64,000 nucleotides of DNA from Adiantum capillus-veneris (taxonomy: Eukaryota; Streptophyta; Polypodiopsida; Polypodiales; Pteridaceae): contig CM043966.1 of NCBI GenBank assembly GCA_014529385.2, forward strand, positions 34,871,125 through 34,935,124, in the 5' to 3' direction. The notes under the pieces are model-generated. The model saw only the letters and a program-made list of their open reading frames with translations, had not been told where the DNA came from and did no database searches. The position numbers and the translations under genes are program-made. This document shows positions 46,249 to 58,060 of this stretch, piece after piece (within the stretch, counting starts at the first letter, position 1; each line of letters begins with the position of its first letter).

Positions 46249-47757
46249 CTAGTGTGTGACCCGCGCGTTGCTGCGGTCATAAAATTTTAAAAGAAGAGTC
46301 GCAGATCTGTGAGTTCTCCAAGGGCTTTCGTGCTTGAGGATTTCTCAAGCTCAATAAAGTAGTATAGATATCAAAGTATTAAATTTGATGGTTGGAGTTT
46401 TTTTATGGCCTTCAAAAGAAAAAGCGGAGTAATCCTTTTTAAGTGACACATGGATGACTCTGGGGCTCATCTCTCTCTTTCTCTCTCTTACACACACACG
46501 CGCACGCACATACACACACCAGTGTCCCATGCAAGGGTATAGCATATTTTCAATAAGTGTGATCGGGATGGTGAGAGAGTGATCATGGATGTATTGGACA
46601 TTTAACTTTTCTATGTCTATCATGCTCTTCTATTTTGGAGCTATTTGAGATTCTCGATGTCTGTAATAAACCATGTTCAGTGTATTTTTGTCACTAAAAT
46701 TATAATTTTTAATATTTTGGCAGGTCCTATTCGAGAACCCTCCCTCCCCTCTGTGTGTGTGTGCGCGTGCGTGCACGTCCTTGTTGTCCCACATAATGTG
46801 TAGGTAGCGCTAATCGACTCAGAGATCATTCGACTTTGACCCTTTGTGCAAAGCTACAACATGCAATGTGCACATTCTCGGGGCTAGAAGAAAATTATAC
46901 ATGAAGGTGCGAAGTACGAAATTTTAGCTCAACATTATACAACGCGTGCAATATTTGAAAGTTCTACATTTTTTGAAGCTCAAGTATAAATTTAAGGGTG
47001 GAAAGGAAAAGGGAGTTCTTTATGCTCCACACAATCTAGCTCGGGCAAATTCCAATGGGATCGACATTGGGGGTCATTCGGACCGTCGAATTTGGATTGT
47101 CAAGCAAATTCGAGCCAACAAGTAAATCTGAGATAGTCAAAATTGTCTCGCACCTTGCACGTCAAAGCCACGACCTGCCCTGTTCAAGGCATGGGCTCTA
47201 ACCACCACGCTCACATGCTTTCACTGAATATCATGGTACTTCTATGCATTACATTGTAAGTACATATTGATTTGTAAATTTGGGTGCCGATCACATGGTC
47301 TACAATGCATGCATGTCATGATTTGTTACCTTTACACTTGATCTCATTTAACCACACCCATGCCATTTAGTGCTCGGTGTTCTTTATGGCCTTCAAAATG
47401 CAAAGTAGAGCTATCCTTTACAAGAACAAAAGTAATCACCTTTCAAAATTGAAGGCGGGAGTGAAACTCCACTGCCTTGCTAAAGAGTTTAAATAATATA
47501 AATATAGATATAGTACTAATCATTGTGACTTTTTGAGAGAACTGAGAAGTCAAAACTAAGTTTTTTCATTTTCTACCATAGAGTACTTACTATTTGCCCT
47601 TCATTTTTACATTTCAAACCAAATGACGTGTTACTTACCCTTCACTTTTACATTTCAAACCATATGTTTCTTAAGGTTTTTGAAATGAATGAGAGAGTGA
47701 CACATAGATGCCCTCTCCTTCCTTGAAAATTTTAAGCTCAATTATATATAGTATAGA
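46249..47757 (-). mobile_element. Non-autonomous Helitron in the UGT 3' flank
   Basis: On the minus strand it starts TCTATACTATATATAATT (47757 leftwards) and ends with a hairpin-prone CCGCAGCAACGCGCGGG followed by CACACACTAG (46249). TC start, CTRR end and a 3' hairpin are Helitron hallmarks. Insertion is between A (46248) and T (47758) without target duplication. The duplicated UGT fragment at 52884-53097 has the same flanks joined without the element (A 53040, T 53041), an independent empty site. 1509 bp; no Rep/helicase seen; a mixed (CA)n repeat lies at 46488-46520. Confidence 0.88.
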
Positions 47758-48346
47758 TTGTGCCAAAATAGGCATAGTAGCAAATTTGCAAGCATAGTAG
47801 AACTGAGTCGACATAGGTACATATGTGTGACCACAACGCAGACTCATTTATCCGTCTAAATAACTGATAATTGAGTTTCGCGTGACCATTGCTTCTCAAA
47901 TTAGCTTTGCATTTTGTGCATTTTGTTCCATGCTTCATTTTTTGCCTGCAAAAATAGGCTCAAGAAGAGAGATCGCAATCGAATACTTTATAAAGAAAAC
48001 TAGTATGTGACCCGGAGTAACTGTTGCAAAAAAAAAAGAAGACTTATGATGTCTAACTGTTATCTATAAGGCAATGGTCACACGAGACTTCTATCTATCT
48101 ATCTATACTATACTATACACTATATTATATATAATGCAGCTTAAGGAGAGGGCCTCCATGTGTCAAAGTCATTGGTTCATTTTATAGAAAACCTTACAAA
48201 ACACCTAATCTAAAATGCAAAAAGGAGAGTAAAATTGTAAGAAATAAGATGCAAAGTCATTGGTTCATTTTATAGAAAACCTTACAAAACATCTAATCTA
48301 AAATGCAAAAAGGAGAGTAAGATTGTAAGAAATAAGCTGCAGCTTT
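47758..48346. other. Spacer with a tandem duplication and Helitron-like ends
   Basis: 47758-47814 is UGT-flanking sequence also found at 53041-53097. At 48000 a CTAGTATGTGACCCGG resembles a Helitron 3' end in reverse. At 48103 TCTATACTATACTATACAC resembles a Helitron 5' end on the plus strand. The 88-bp unit 48165-48252 is duplicated in tandem at 48253-48340. No gene. Confidence 0.55.
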
Positions 48347-50430
48347 GGGCTTTATCAAACCCATTCCAAAACAAAATTGTTGTTCTCAACTGAAACATTG
48401 GTGCCCTATAATGATGATGTCGGTGGCCTACAAAATTATAGCTAAAGCAGTAGCCCTCAGACTAGCCCCCTTACTAACCAAGATCATCTCACCCCATCAA
48501 CATGGGTTCATAAAAGGAAGGTCCATTTACGATAACATCTTGGCAGCAATGGTGGGCATCGAATACGCAACTGTCACAAAGCAGGAGTGCATTCTGCTGC
48601 AGTCGGCGGACCTGGACAAGGCTTATGACAGAATATAAGCAGGGATGCCCTCTGGCCCCCCTACTTTTCGCCATAGGATCACATCCTCTAATCACGACGC
48701 TCGAAGCTAGTGCGAAACGAGGGGAGTTGCAAGGCCTTGCCTTACCAAGAAATAGCCAACTCCTGGCAAAACTTTTTGCAGATGATTCTCTCTTCTTCTT
48801 GAAGGCATGCCCCCAGGTCATCAGAAAAGCTCTGGAGATTGTACAAATATTCTCAGTAGCTTCGTGGTCCTAGTGTAATATAGAGAAGTCAAGGCTGATC
48901 TCCCTATCGAAAAATAACTCATTTGACCCTTTTGTCTGGTCGGGGGAGATTGTCACAAAACGGAATATCTTTAGACATCTGGGAGCCCCCTTGGGGGTGG
49001 ATGTAACTCACAAGCAAAGATTTGAGTGGGTGCTTGAAAAAATCAAAACAAAAATGAGTAGGTGGGAGTATGCTCTTCTCCCATTCCCAAGTCGGATAAA
49101 AGTGATGAATGCCTTTATGATTCCTTACATTGCCTTCACTAGCCCGCTTCTCAAGATGGCTAAGTGTCATTGGAAAGAGTTCTTGAAACCAGTAAAAAGG
49201 TTTTTATGGAAAAATAACATGAAATCTTCCAGGCCATGGCAATGAGCCCGTTGGGAATCAGTTGCTCGACCAGGGAATCAAGGAGGCCTCGGAATTCTCA
49301 ACCCTGTGGTCCATGCAAAAGCTTGTTGTGCCAAATTTGTTATTTCCTTGGCTAACCAGGATCAAGTTTGGGTTGTCATGATCAGAGATATGATTGAAGC
49401 AGCTAAACTTGGCTCGAAGGGTGGAAAGTGGAGAGGGGTGGAGGTTTATGACAAACTGCTAGCCCCGACGTGGTCTACCTTAAGACCGGGGGGCAGCTCA
49501 GGAGAATTGGTAAGAAAATGCAATAGAGCAACATGAGTCTTAAAGTGGGGGGAAGAAGCCAGATACTTCAAGAACTCCATTCTGCATTGGTCCCCCTGGC
49601 TTTCCAAAGTTGTAGATCCGCCACAAACTCCCTATTGGATTGAGATAGCCAGGAAGCTGAATAATAAGGGTCGGAAGCGACTTGGGCACTTCTGGGACAG
49701 TGGCAACAAGAGTTGGAAAAACATTGACCTTATGGTTTCCCAATACCAACTTAATAGCTTGGAGGTCTTGCTTGTCCACAAAGTGATGAAAGAGCTTGAC
49801 AATCTAGTGATGCCAATCTGTGGTTTGGAGTTGGACTCGAATGCCTCGAAATGGCCCGAAGCAGTTTCTTATGGAAACCCCATACTAAAAGCATTTATCA
49901 GACAATGATGAAAAAGAAGAATTGGTCTAGCCCTCTTAACAAGCTATGGAAAATGCAATGGCCGGAGGAAAGGTGGGAGCATGTAATGGAGAACATATGG
50001 AAGCCAAAGGTTCCGCAGCACATGAAGGTTTTCTTATGGAAGGTTATGTGGGGTTCTCTACCGACGGGGGTGAAAATTTAGGAGAGAGGGATTGGGTCAG
50101 ATCGACGCTTGGGGTGCAGGTTGGCTCGTGAAGATATGGCCCACCTATTCATGGACTGCCCAGCTATCAAAGGCCTTGCAGGGAAAGTATGCAAATGGGT
50201 CCAAAGAACATGGAAAATCAGTTTTTTCAAGACTGACCTATTCCTTGGAGGTAAGAATTCAGGTAGTCCTGCACTCCTCATCAGCACTCAGATCATCAGA
50301 TACTTCTTCTTATATAATGTATGGCAGACACGGAACCGCCGTGTGTTTGAAGGAGGTTTTGAGGTGGCAAGCTTCGTAGAAATTATAGAAGAAATCAAAG
50401 TGCTAATATGGACACTCGGGTGCAAGCAAT
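48345..50430 (+). pseudogene. LINE ORF2 reverse transcriptase with zf-RVT (broken)
   Basis: Motifs in order: GFIKPIPKQN, MMMSVAYKIIAKAVALRL, HQHGFIKGRSIYDNI, ADLDKAYDRI, QGCPLAPLLFAI, AKLFADDSLFF (the FADD catalytic box), GAPLGVDVTHKQRFEWV, and at the end the zf-RVT region VPQHMKVFLWKVMWGSLPTG with LAREDMAHLFMDCPAIKGL. About 60 residues are missing between KAYDRI and QGCPLAPL. Several stops and shifts follow. The endonuclease part is absent because of 5' truncation. Confidence 0.85.
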
Positions 50431-50800
50431 CAAAGTGCTAATATGGAAGGAGGTTTTGAGGTGGCAAGCTTCGTAGAAATTATAGAAGAAATCAAAGTGC
50501 TAATATGGACACTCGGAGGATTGGTCTAGGACTACTTGTGCCTTGTTGTCAGCAGATGGAATGCCTAGGATGGGGGCTAATCTTGGTCATCGGTAAATAA
50601 AATATCTCATAATGACATGATTATGGACCTTGTGTATCAAGGAGGAGGGGGCGGGTTAGTAGGGGTGGCTACCCTGATAGCCAATGTAAGGATGGTCCCT
50701 GGATGATGTCATGGCTTAACAAGAGCATAACAAGACCTTGTAATTTTTTGGGCTGTTCAATGTAATGCACTCACAATTGCGAGTTTTGCTAAAAAAAAAA
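48347..50800 (+). mobile_element. 5'-truncated L1-type LINE with poly(A) tail
   Basis: The RT domain is recognised from 48345 on, and the element ends in a run of A (50790-50801) after ttgcgagttttgct. A probable target duplication, gcagcttt with one mismatch in the longer context aagNtgcagcttt, flanks it (48334-48346 and about 50800-50812). 5' truncation, poly(A) and a 10-15 bp duplication are usual for LINE insertion. Confidence 0.85.
50352..50519 (+). repeat. Internal tandem duplication at the LINE 3' end
   Basis: A unit with ggaggttttgaggtggcaag to ggacactcgg occurs twice in tandem, about 95 bp apart (50352-50421 and 50447-50517). Confidence 0.8.
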
Positions 50801-50812
50801 AGATGCAGCTTT

Positions 50813-51149
50813 AAGCTTTTGTAAAATGTAGAGTCAAAAGACTTTACTTTCTTTTTAAGGTAGTAAAAAGTCTTCTAGTAATAGAAAGACTTTCTACTCT
50901 ACCTAAATTAAATGTATGTGGTTTAGATGCACATACCAATAAAGAGATAAATTTAGTGGAGATTTTATTGTTTAATGAGAATTTAATTTTTGAAGTTATA
51001 TTTGGTTTTATTTTTTCAAGACTAATATTGATATTTTGAAAAAGAAATTAAAAAAAAAGCTCGTGTACTGCGACTTGGGGTTGTTTTGCTTTGAGGAAAT
51101 GCATGCAAACGAAGGAGTCGCTATCCAGCTATCCATGTTATTGACCATG

Positions 51150-51202
<53 letters not shown>

Positions 51203-51460
51203 TTTTTTATCGAGCTGATAAGGATCCATCTCACCAAGGGCACCCTTTGAGCCCTTCAAATTTCCAAGAAATTATGGTTTTCTTGGAGTTACAGTGTATT
51301 TTCAAAAGGGTAGCTAACGTTTTTCACCCATAGAGAATAAGTAAGATGCCCAACAAAAATCAACCCTCACATTGGTACCTCAAACAGGGAGAGAGATTGC
51401 ACAGTTGACAGACCTTTTATCAGTTCTTGGATATTTTGTCCTTTTTATTTTTAAGAGTAA

Positions 51461-51495
<35 letters not shown>

Positions 51496-51853
51496 TAAAG
51501 AAAGTCAGCTCATCTGTATGAAACTTGAAGATTTCCTGGTACATTGGAAACTATGAGCCCTTATCTTTCCATAACTCTACTCTTAGACATGAAAACTTTT
51601 ATGATTACACAGTGTAGCAATTATGGGCCTTCATCTTAAAAAACGTGCTGGCTTACCCAGTTTGTACTTCTTGACTTGGTAGCATCTTTGTCAACCCTAG
51701 GTAGACCAAGGGAAATATTTTCTTCTTGTTGTATAGAAGGTTATGATGTACACTTCTACCATGTCTTGCTCATAATAAAGACGCAAGGATAGAAGAAAAT
51801 AAGAGAGTGGAATAGAGACATTGAATCCAATTATGTTCCTATTATTGAAACTT
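50813..51853. other. Spacer with microsatellites
   Basis: AT-rich, no gene. It holds (GA)n at 51151-51202 and a (CT)n(CA)n run at 51462-51496. Confidence 0.7.
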
Positions 51854-52609
51854 GTCATAAAATCTAATAACTAAGCAATTCAAATGATTTTCTCATATTA
51901 AACTAATCATTTAATATGGGAAGATAAAATGAAAACAAGAGTTAGGATATAGATATGTGCTTCTAGACCTATCTCAATAGGGGAACAAAAGGATAAATGG
52001 TTGCATCTCAATAGGGGCCCAAAAGAAGACTGTCTACCAAAGAGTAATGTGCAATAAGTGCTTCTACATTTACCTCGGCAAGGGACCAAGAGGAGAGATG
52101 GTTATATCTCAATAGGGGTTCAAAAGGAGGTAGTCTATCAAAGATCGGCGTGCATCTAATGGAGCTTAAAAGACCTTAGGGTTAGCTTCATTAAAGACCT
52201 CCAAAAGTTAGTGTTAAAAAGTCATTTGACCTTAGGAAAGTTAGGGCTAACCTTGAGGTGGGAATTCTAATGATTAAGGTTCTTCAAGTGTTCAACTCAA
52301 AGATAAAATCTCAAGAGGCATAAATGGTTTCCATGCTTGATTAACTAAGTGCTTGAAGTGTTTAATTCAAACCAAATGACTTAAGAAACATAAAAGACAC
52401 ATGCCAAAATCCTCCATATGATACTCGCATGATGTGCTTGAATCCCATTCGATAGGCTTTAAAGGGGTCCAATGAGAATTTAGATCCATAAAAATAAATA
52501 ATTAAGTTCTTTTTCTCAAAGAGAAAAAAGAGGACACATGTCCAAATGATATAATAAAATAATAAGAGAGAGAGAGAGGTGTGGCCCAAGCATGAGAGGG
52601 GTATACTTT

Positions 52610-52650
<41 letters not shown>

Positions 52651-52870
52651 TCTCTCATTATGTGAAGTGCAAAGTGCAATAGCTCCATCTCCTACTCCAA
52701 GCTTGTTGAGAAGTTGAGAGCCTACACCAACAATCTTGGCTGTGGAATGCAAATCCAACCAAGAGCCATGCTTCAATGCTTACGCTTGTCATCTTCTTCA
52801 GCTTCATTACTATGCTATTATGTTATTCTAAGAAATAAGAGTGGTGATAAGTGAGGAACTATTTCTTCCT
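51854..52870 (+). repeat. Dispersed repeat R2, copy c
   Basis: Begins TGTCATAAAATC like the other copies and matches copy b (reverse complement of 30560-31680) to about 52868. It contains a (CA)n run at 52611-52649. It ends right next to the UGT fragment. No coding capacity. Confidence 0.75.
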
Positions 52871-52883
52871 CCTATGAACTATT

Positions 52884-53097
52884 GCAGGAGGTGGTGAGAG
52901 CAGCATGCCAAGAGGAGGGGAAATCCTTTTGCAACTTGCGAAAGCTTTACATGACATGAAGGCACTCACCATGTGACTCTTGACGTGGTCATGCGAGGCT
53001 GAATTATTAGTTACTTGTAACTGAGCCTCACCATATGTAATTGTGCCAAAATAGGCATAGTAGCAAATTTGCAAGCATACTAGAACTGAGCCAACAC
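52884..53097 (+). pseudogene. Duplicated 3' end of the UGT gene
   Basis: 52884-53040 matches 46091-46248 (last codons, stop and 3' flank of the UGT) with few differences and one base lost in the coding part. 53041-53097 matches 47758-47814. It therefore carries the UGT flank as it was before the Helitron inserted. Too short to encode anything. Confidence 0.88.
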
Positions 53098-53180
53098 AAG
53101 CTTAAACATCCCCCCCCTCCCCCAAAATTTTGATGTTTTCCTTCTCTCAATAAAAATTAAAGAATATTGTATGAAATTTT

Positions 53181-53212
53181 CAAATTTAAAAAAGAAAAGA
53201 GAAAGAAAGAGA

Positions 53213-53261
<49 letters not shown>

Positions 53262-53268
53262 GGGGGGG
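53181..53268. repeat. (GA)n microsatellite ending in 18 G
   Basis: GA-rich from 53181, perfect GA about 53217-53250, then 18 G (53251-53268). Confidence 0.9.
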
Positions 53269-53419
53269 AGATAATAAGATTACACTTGGATACAACTAAA
53301 ATAATCATTGTCACTTTGATTAACATAATTGAGGATGCTCACAAAGATAGAGAGAGGAAGAGGGGGAGAGAGAGATGAATGGATTACACGAACAAAAATC
53401 TACCTAACTTAAAGTATGA

Positions 53420-56400
53420 AAAATGTTTATGAATCATCTTTCAAAAGATCCCTACATGAAGCATCATCCAATTCTAAGCCCACGGCTTGTAAATCAATAA
53501 AGAGAGAAATGGAATTATCGTTTGTGGATGCGTTGGATTCATCATCTTCGAATTCGTCATCCTCCATCTCATCATCTTCATCATCATGGGAATCCTCTTT
53601 GCTAAGACTTGCCGTCCCGGACTTGATTAATCGATCTCCCTCTCCTCTGTATCCACCTCATCCAAAGTTGGAGGTGGAAGAGGGTAGAAGATGGTCTCCA
53701 CTTAATTAGTGGAAAAAATGATTCTCCCCCGAGGTGTTACGGGAATCATGAACCAAAGTTTTGGTTGGTGGATCGATGGAATATAGATGACCTATAAAAG
53801 AGAGGCTCAAAGTGAGTAACATTGGTATAATTAATGCTACAAGCAAATAAAAATAAAAAAGGTAGTTGTCACTCACCTGCTGCTCACAATTGCGCGGTAA
53901 AACTAAATTGTCATACCTTCTTCTGTGATGCACACTAGAGTCTAGCATGTAGAGGCCATTCTCATGTTGTCTAGACACATTTGCAAACCACTTGCACTCG
54001 AAGATGAAGGTATGAAAGGTTCTAAAAATAACCTTTAGTATCCTTTCAATAGTTCCACAATACCTAGCATCTCACCATTTGTGTCAAAGTTGCCCAGGAT
54101 GGCACAATCCACGTTGGTTCTATGCTCGTCAATGTGGCGCGTACGAAAGTGACGGCCGGCCTTTGACCACATAGAGTTAACACTAGGTTGGTAACCTAAC
54201 AGGACATAAAAGTGTCCTTTCAGGGTTTTGAAAAAAACCTCCAAAACCATCCTAGATCCACTCATTTTGTAAAATCCTTTCATGAGGTTATAATTCAAGG
54301 CCTAATACACATGGAAAAAATAAGAAACTTGTAAAATTTCTCATGTTTTGGTCACACCAAGCCTCCAAAGTTGATGGACCATTACATTTTTATCAAAACA
54401 GTCATTTCTTACGTTTTGTTGCATAAAAATAAGATTAGGGATTTTTGTAGGACTTGAGATAAATTCCCTAGTTAACTTCAATGGGTTGGTGATCAGAACA
54501 TATGATTGCTTCTCACTCACTATTTTTTGTTTTGCCAAAAGAAATAGGTACAAAAAGTTGAATTTTTACCATTCTGCAAACCTATCATCAAAGTTTCTAT
54601 AGCCACGCTCAATACAAACAATATATGTATGTTTTCTTAGTTCCCTATTGTCCTTTAGGTTCATAAGGAGCCATGGAGCGTGTCAAAAGAATAATACATC
54701 TCTTACCAAGGGGAATCTTGGGGACAAAGATGAAGTGCTAAATACAACAAACATGAAAAAACTGGGTTCAACATTATGAGTTATAGAATCCCATAGAAAC
54801 TATTCAATATCTAGCCAAATTTGATCTTTATGACTAGATATGGTTACTACCTACAAAATGCATGTAGTTGTCACAAGAAACTAACAATATTGAAAAAGCT
54901 ATATTTGATATACTAGAATGTTTCGTTTTCTTCTATAATTGAAAAAATAAACCATCGTTGTCTACTATGAAAAATAGGGTATTAGGTGCCCCAAAACTCA
55001 AGTAATATTAGCTTTATGTTACAATATGCGTCATAGAAAATCAAAACTACATTTGGATATCATGAAAGCCACCAAAAAAATCATAGAAGAGCTAAAATTG
55101 GCTAAAAAACAGGATTTGACAATTTTTGTAATTTGGTCATAACTTACAACTTTAACATTTATTTCTCCCTAGAAGCATCAGGACATGTTGAGGACTACTA
55201 AAGATAGTTCTCTAGCATTATAGACCTCACAAACATGAATTTTAGAGTGGTATAGTTGTAAAAAGTTGAAAAAAGCCAAAAACAAGACCCGTTTTTTCAC
55301 ACAGTTTAGGTTGTGAATGTTGTGCAAGGACAAGGTTAAAGATGGAATTGATATTCCAAAAAAATGACGAGTTTTTTTCAGCTCATGAGACAACACTCTA
55401 GACAAATAGCACCTCAAAATCCATTTTGAAACTTTTGACATAATTCAAGGAAAATGGTCACTTAACACGACATAAAAGTGTCCCAGGACATAAAAGTGTC
55501 CCATTACCAACCTAGTGTTAAAGGAAAGGCACTACAAAATAGAAAAATATCTTTTCAAATACAAATATAAAATCAAGAAAAAAATTTACAATATGGATTA
55601 GGTATATGAGTACTCTACCTTTGGTATGCAGCCTCGTGCATACTCCCATTCTTTGTTTGTGATGTCTTCTCCGCTCGCTTTTGCTTCGGTCATCCTTTCA
55701 TGAATCCACTCCGCACTAATGAGATCTGGGAATCATGCAAGGTGTCTAGGAACTGGGGGTGCCCTCCTTCCTCCATGTGCTTGCTTCCATGCTTCTCTCT
55801 CTTGCAAACACCTTGCTTTTGCCACTGTCCACAAGTCCACCCACTTGGTCATAATCTTTGCATTGAGAATACAAAAGTTATTGACCACTTGGAATAGATT
55901 CATTTCCATGTTGAGTAGTTTTCCCTTTCCACTTGGCAAGTGTAAAGTCATCCTTGCATCTTCCTCGTCTGACCGCATGCGAGGCATTGAAGATCAACTT
56001 GTGCCAAATACTCTGAGATGTAAGCAATTGCCTCTTGCATGATACACCCTTCAACCATACATGCCTTTGGTTGAGACCGTAGCCGCACAAAATCTTTGAG
56101 AGTCTTTAAAAACCTCTCTAAGAAGAACATCCATCTTGCGTGCACTACTCCACATATAGAAATCTCCTTCACCACATGAACTAAGAGGTGGATTTGACTA
56201 AGAAGGACCGATCAAGGAAATGTATCCTCAATGAAACACATAGTTTCTGTTGTAAGTGTTTGAGTAGCAGGGATAGCATCTATTTCAATTTCCTTGGAGC
56301 TCACAAATCTACAAGAAAACACACAAGGATACACTAAGTGCTAGTTGATATTATTGTGTACATTAAAAAACTATAGTTGAGTGAAGTCTTGTGGTGTATC

Positions 56401-57330
56401 TTACTAGCTCTCCAAGTTTGAAAATAGCATCCCTGACTTTCTTGTCCCGACATATACACATACTCGCCGGCAAAATGAACGACAATGTAAATTAGGGAGA
56501 GGGAAAGTGAGAGAAAGTCATACACACAAACTATATAGAATAGGGAGAGGGACATTACCTAAAGCATCTTGTGCCAATCATGGGACTTCAACCCACACAA
56601 TTGAATGCTTCCACCTTTCTTCACTTTTGTGAAAGCTCCCTTGAGCGACCTCATGTATCTTGTTGGTGTGCGAATAGAAGCAATGGTACCCTTCACTTTG
56701 TCTAATTCTTCTTTGTCAAGCATCCATGGTGCTTTAGAAAGCGCAATCTTTCCATTGGGGGCGCGGCGTGGACTTTCAACTATGCCCGGAGCACCAAGTA
56801 ATGTGTACCGTCGTAAAGAGATGTTCGAGCACTCGCCATCAATCTATCCTCTGTTGCCACTGCCCGTTGACTGCAAGGCTGCCAATCCTCCTCGCACACG
56901 TCAAGTTCATGAGTCAGTAACTCATCACACATGTTGAACATGTGCTCATCCTTTGCCTCAAAGTGCAACTGAGATGCCACAGGAGCTTTCTAAGTAGAGC
57001 TAATGGGAGGATCACCATGTGGTGCACCCAAATTGTCTAATCTCTCTTGCCTTTGCAGTTCAGCCTTGCTTCCCGGTGCTCCACCCTCGAACACAGACCA
57101 ATGGGGCATCTCCTCAAGCGATGGGTGAGTGACGCTCTCATCTCTCTGAGCATTTTTTCAAGGATTCCAAAGCCCTTTGTTCTCCACGTGCTCCAATGCA
57201 ATGCACCTCAAGCGAGAGATTGCCCTTTTGCACTTGGCGCAAAGGTAAGGAAGTTTTTCTTTGAGCCAACAATCGCACTCAGGGCCTCAGGGGAGCCATG
57301 ATCATCCCAGTCGATGTCCTGCACACACGA
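53420..57330 (-). pseudogene. Internally deleted TNP2-like transposase (CACTA element B)
   Basis: From right to left on the minus strand: the N-terminus VQDIDWDDHGSPEALS (57330), a region matching element C (EDEHMF-like KDEHMFNMCDELLTHELDV, 56920), then directly KIALSKAPWMLDKEELDKVK and LCGLKSHDWHKML, which belong to the end of the Transposase_21 region. The catalytic core between them is missing. DUF4218 follows at 56230-55900 (HLLVHVVKEISICG, ARWMFFLERFLKTLKDFV), then DUF4216 (GRHFRTRHIDEHRTNVDC at 54170 and FECKWFANVSRQHENG at 53990), and an acidic tail (about 53700-53480). A TTAA element interrupts it at 54181-55517. It cannot encode a transposase. Confidence 0.82.
54181..55517. mobile_element. 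TTAA-flanked non-autonomous DNA element, copy 2 (piggyBac-like)
   Basis: 1337 bp with ends CACTAGGTTGGTAA in inverted orientation and TTAA on both sides (54177-54180 and 55518-55521). It lies in the DUF4216/DUF4218 junction of TNP2 element B. It is homologous to copy 1 in the opposite orientation; the GGACATAAAAGTGTCC-type motif occurs twice at its right end and once at its left, the mirror of copy 1. Both ends have GT where copy 1 has AA in the repeat. No transposase gene. Confidence 0.84.
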
Positions 57331-57889
57331 TAAATTTTTTATTTAGTCATATGTGACCTAAAAAATAAACAATTAATTAGAAAAGTTCTAAATTTCAATA
57401 AAAAAAGAAATGACGTTAAATTCAAAGAGAATAAAGTGCAATGAGTGCTACAAATATTTTTAAATAAAAGTGGCCTTAAAAAATGCAATGAAAAAACATG
57501 TAAAAGTACTAAAAAAAAAGTACTCATTAAAAAATTAAAAATCTTATCAAAAAACTCAAGAGGCTAAGAAATGAGATAGTTGATATCTAAGGGTAGAGGG
57601 GGGTGGTTTGTACCTACCCCCCTCCCCTGCAACCTCGGATACTCTAGTACTCGTTTGAAATGACTAGTTGTGGTAATACATGTCGTAATGGTCGCGGTAA
57701 TGTCTGGCACCTAAAAAAGGAAGAAGGGCAGAGTATGGCATGTTTTGTTGCATACAGTACCTCCTTCCTCTCTGCCATCGCCGGTTCTTCAAGCTCCTTC
57801 CCCCCTCTCCACCTCCCACACCCTCACTCCCTCTCTCCCTAGTCCATCTCTTTCCACCTTCTCCCTCCCACAAACACAACAACAACAAC

Positions 57890-57955
<66 letters not shown>

Positions 57956-58060
57956 AACACAAACACAAACACACATGCACATTCAGGTCAAGGAGGAGCT
58001 TCGATTTTCATTTGGTGAATTCATCAAAGAGGGTTTACCATGCTTGTCCTTCACTATAAG
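57331..58060 (-). other. 5' region of CACTA element B with (CA)n
   Basis: Homologous, in inverted orientation, to 62100-62842 of element C. It contains C-rich exon- or leader-like sequence, (CAA)n then (CA)n at 57877-57960, and ggtaat motifs near 57675-57705. The apparent proteins here translate microsatellite sequence. Confidence 0.65.

Noticed and set aside
57664-58059. Thr-His or Val-Cys repeat frames
   Set aside because: Translation of the (CA)n microsatellite.
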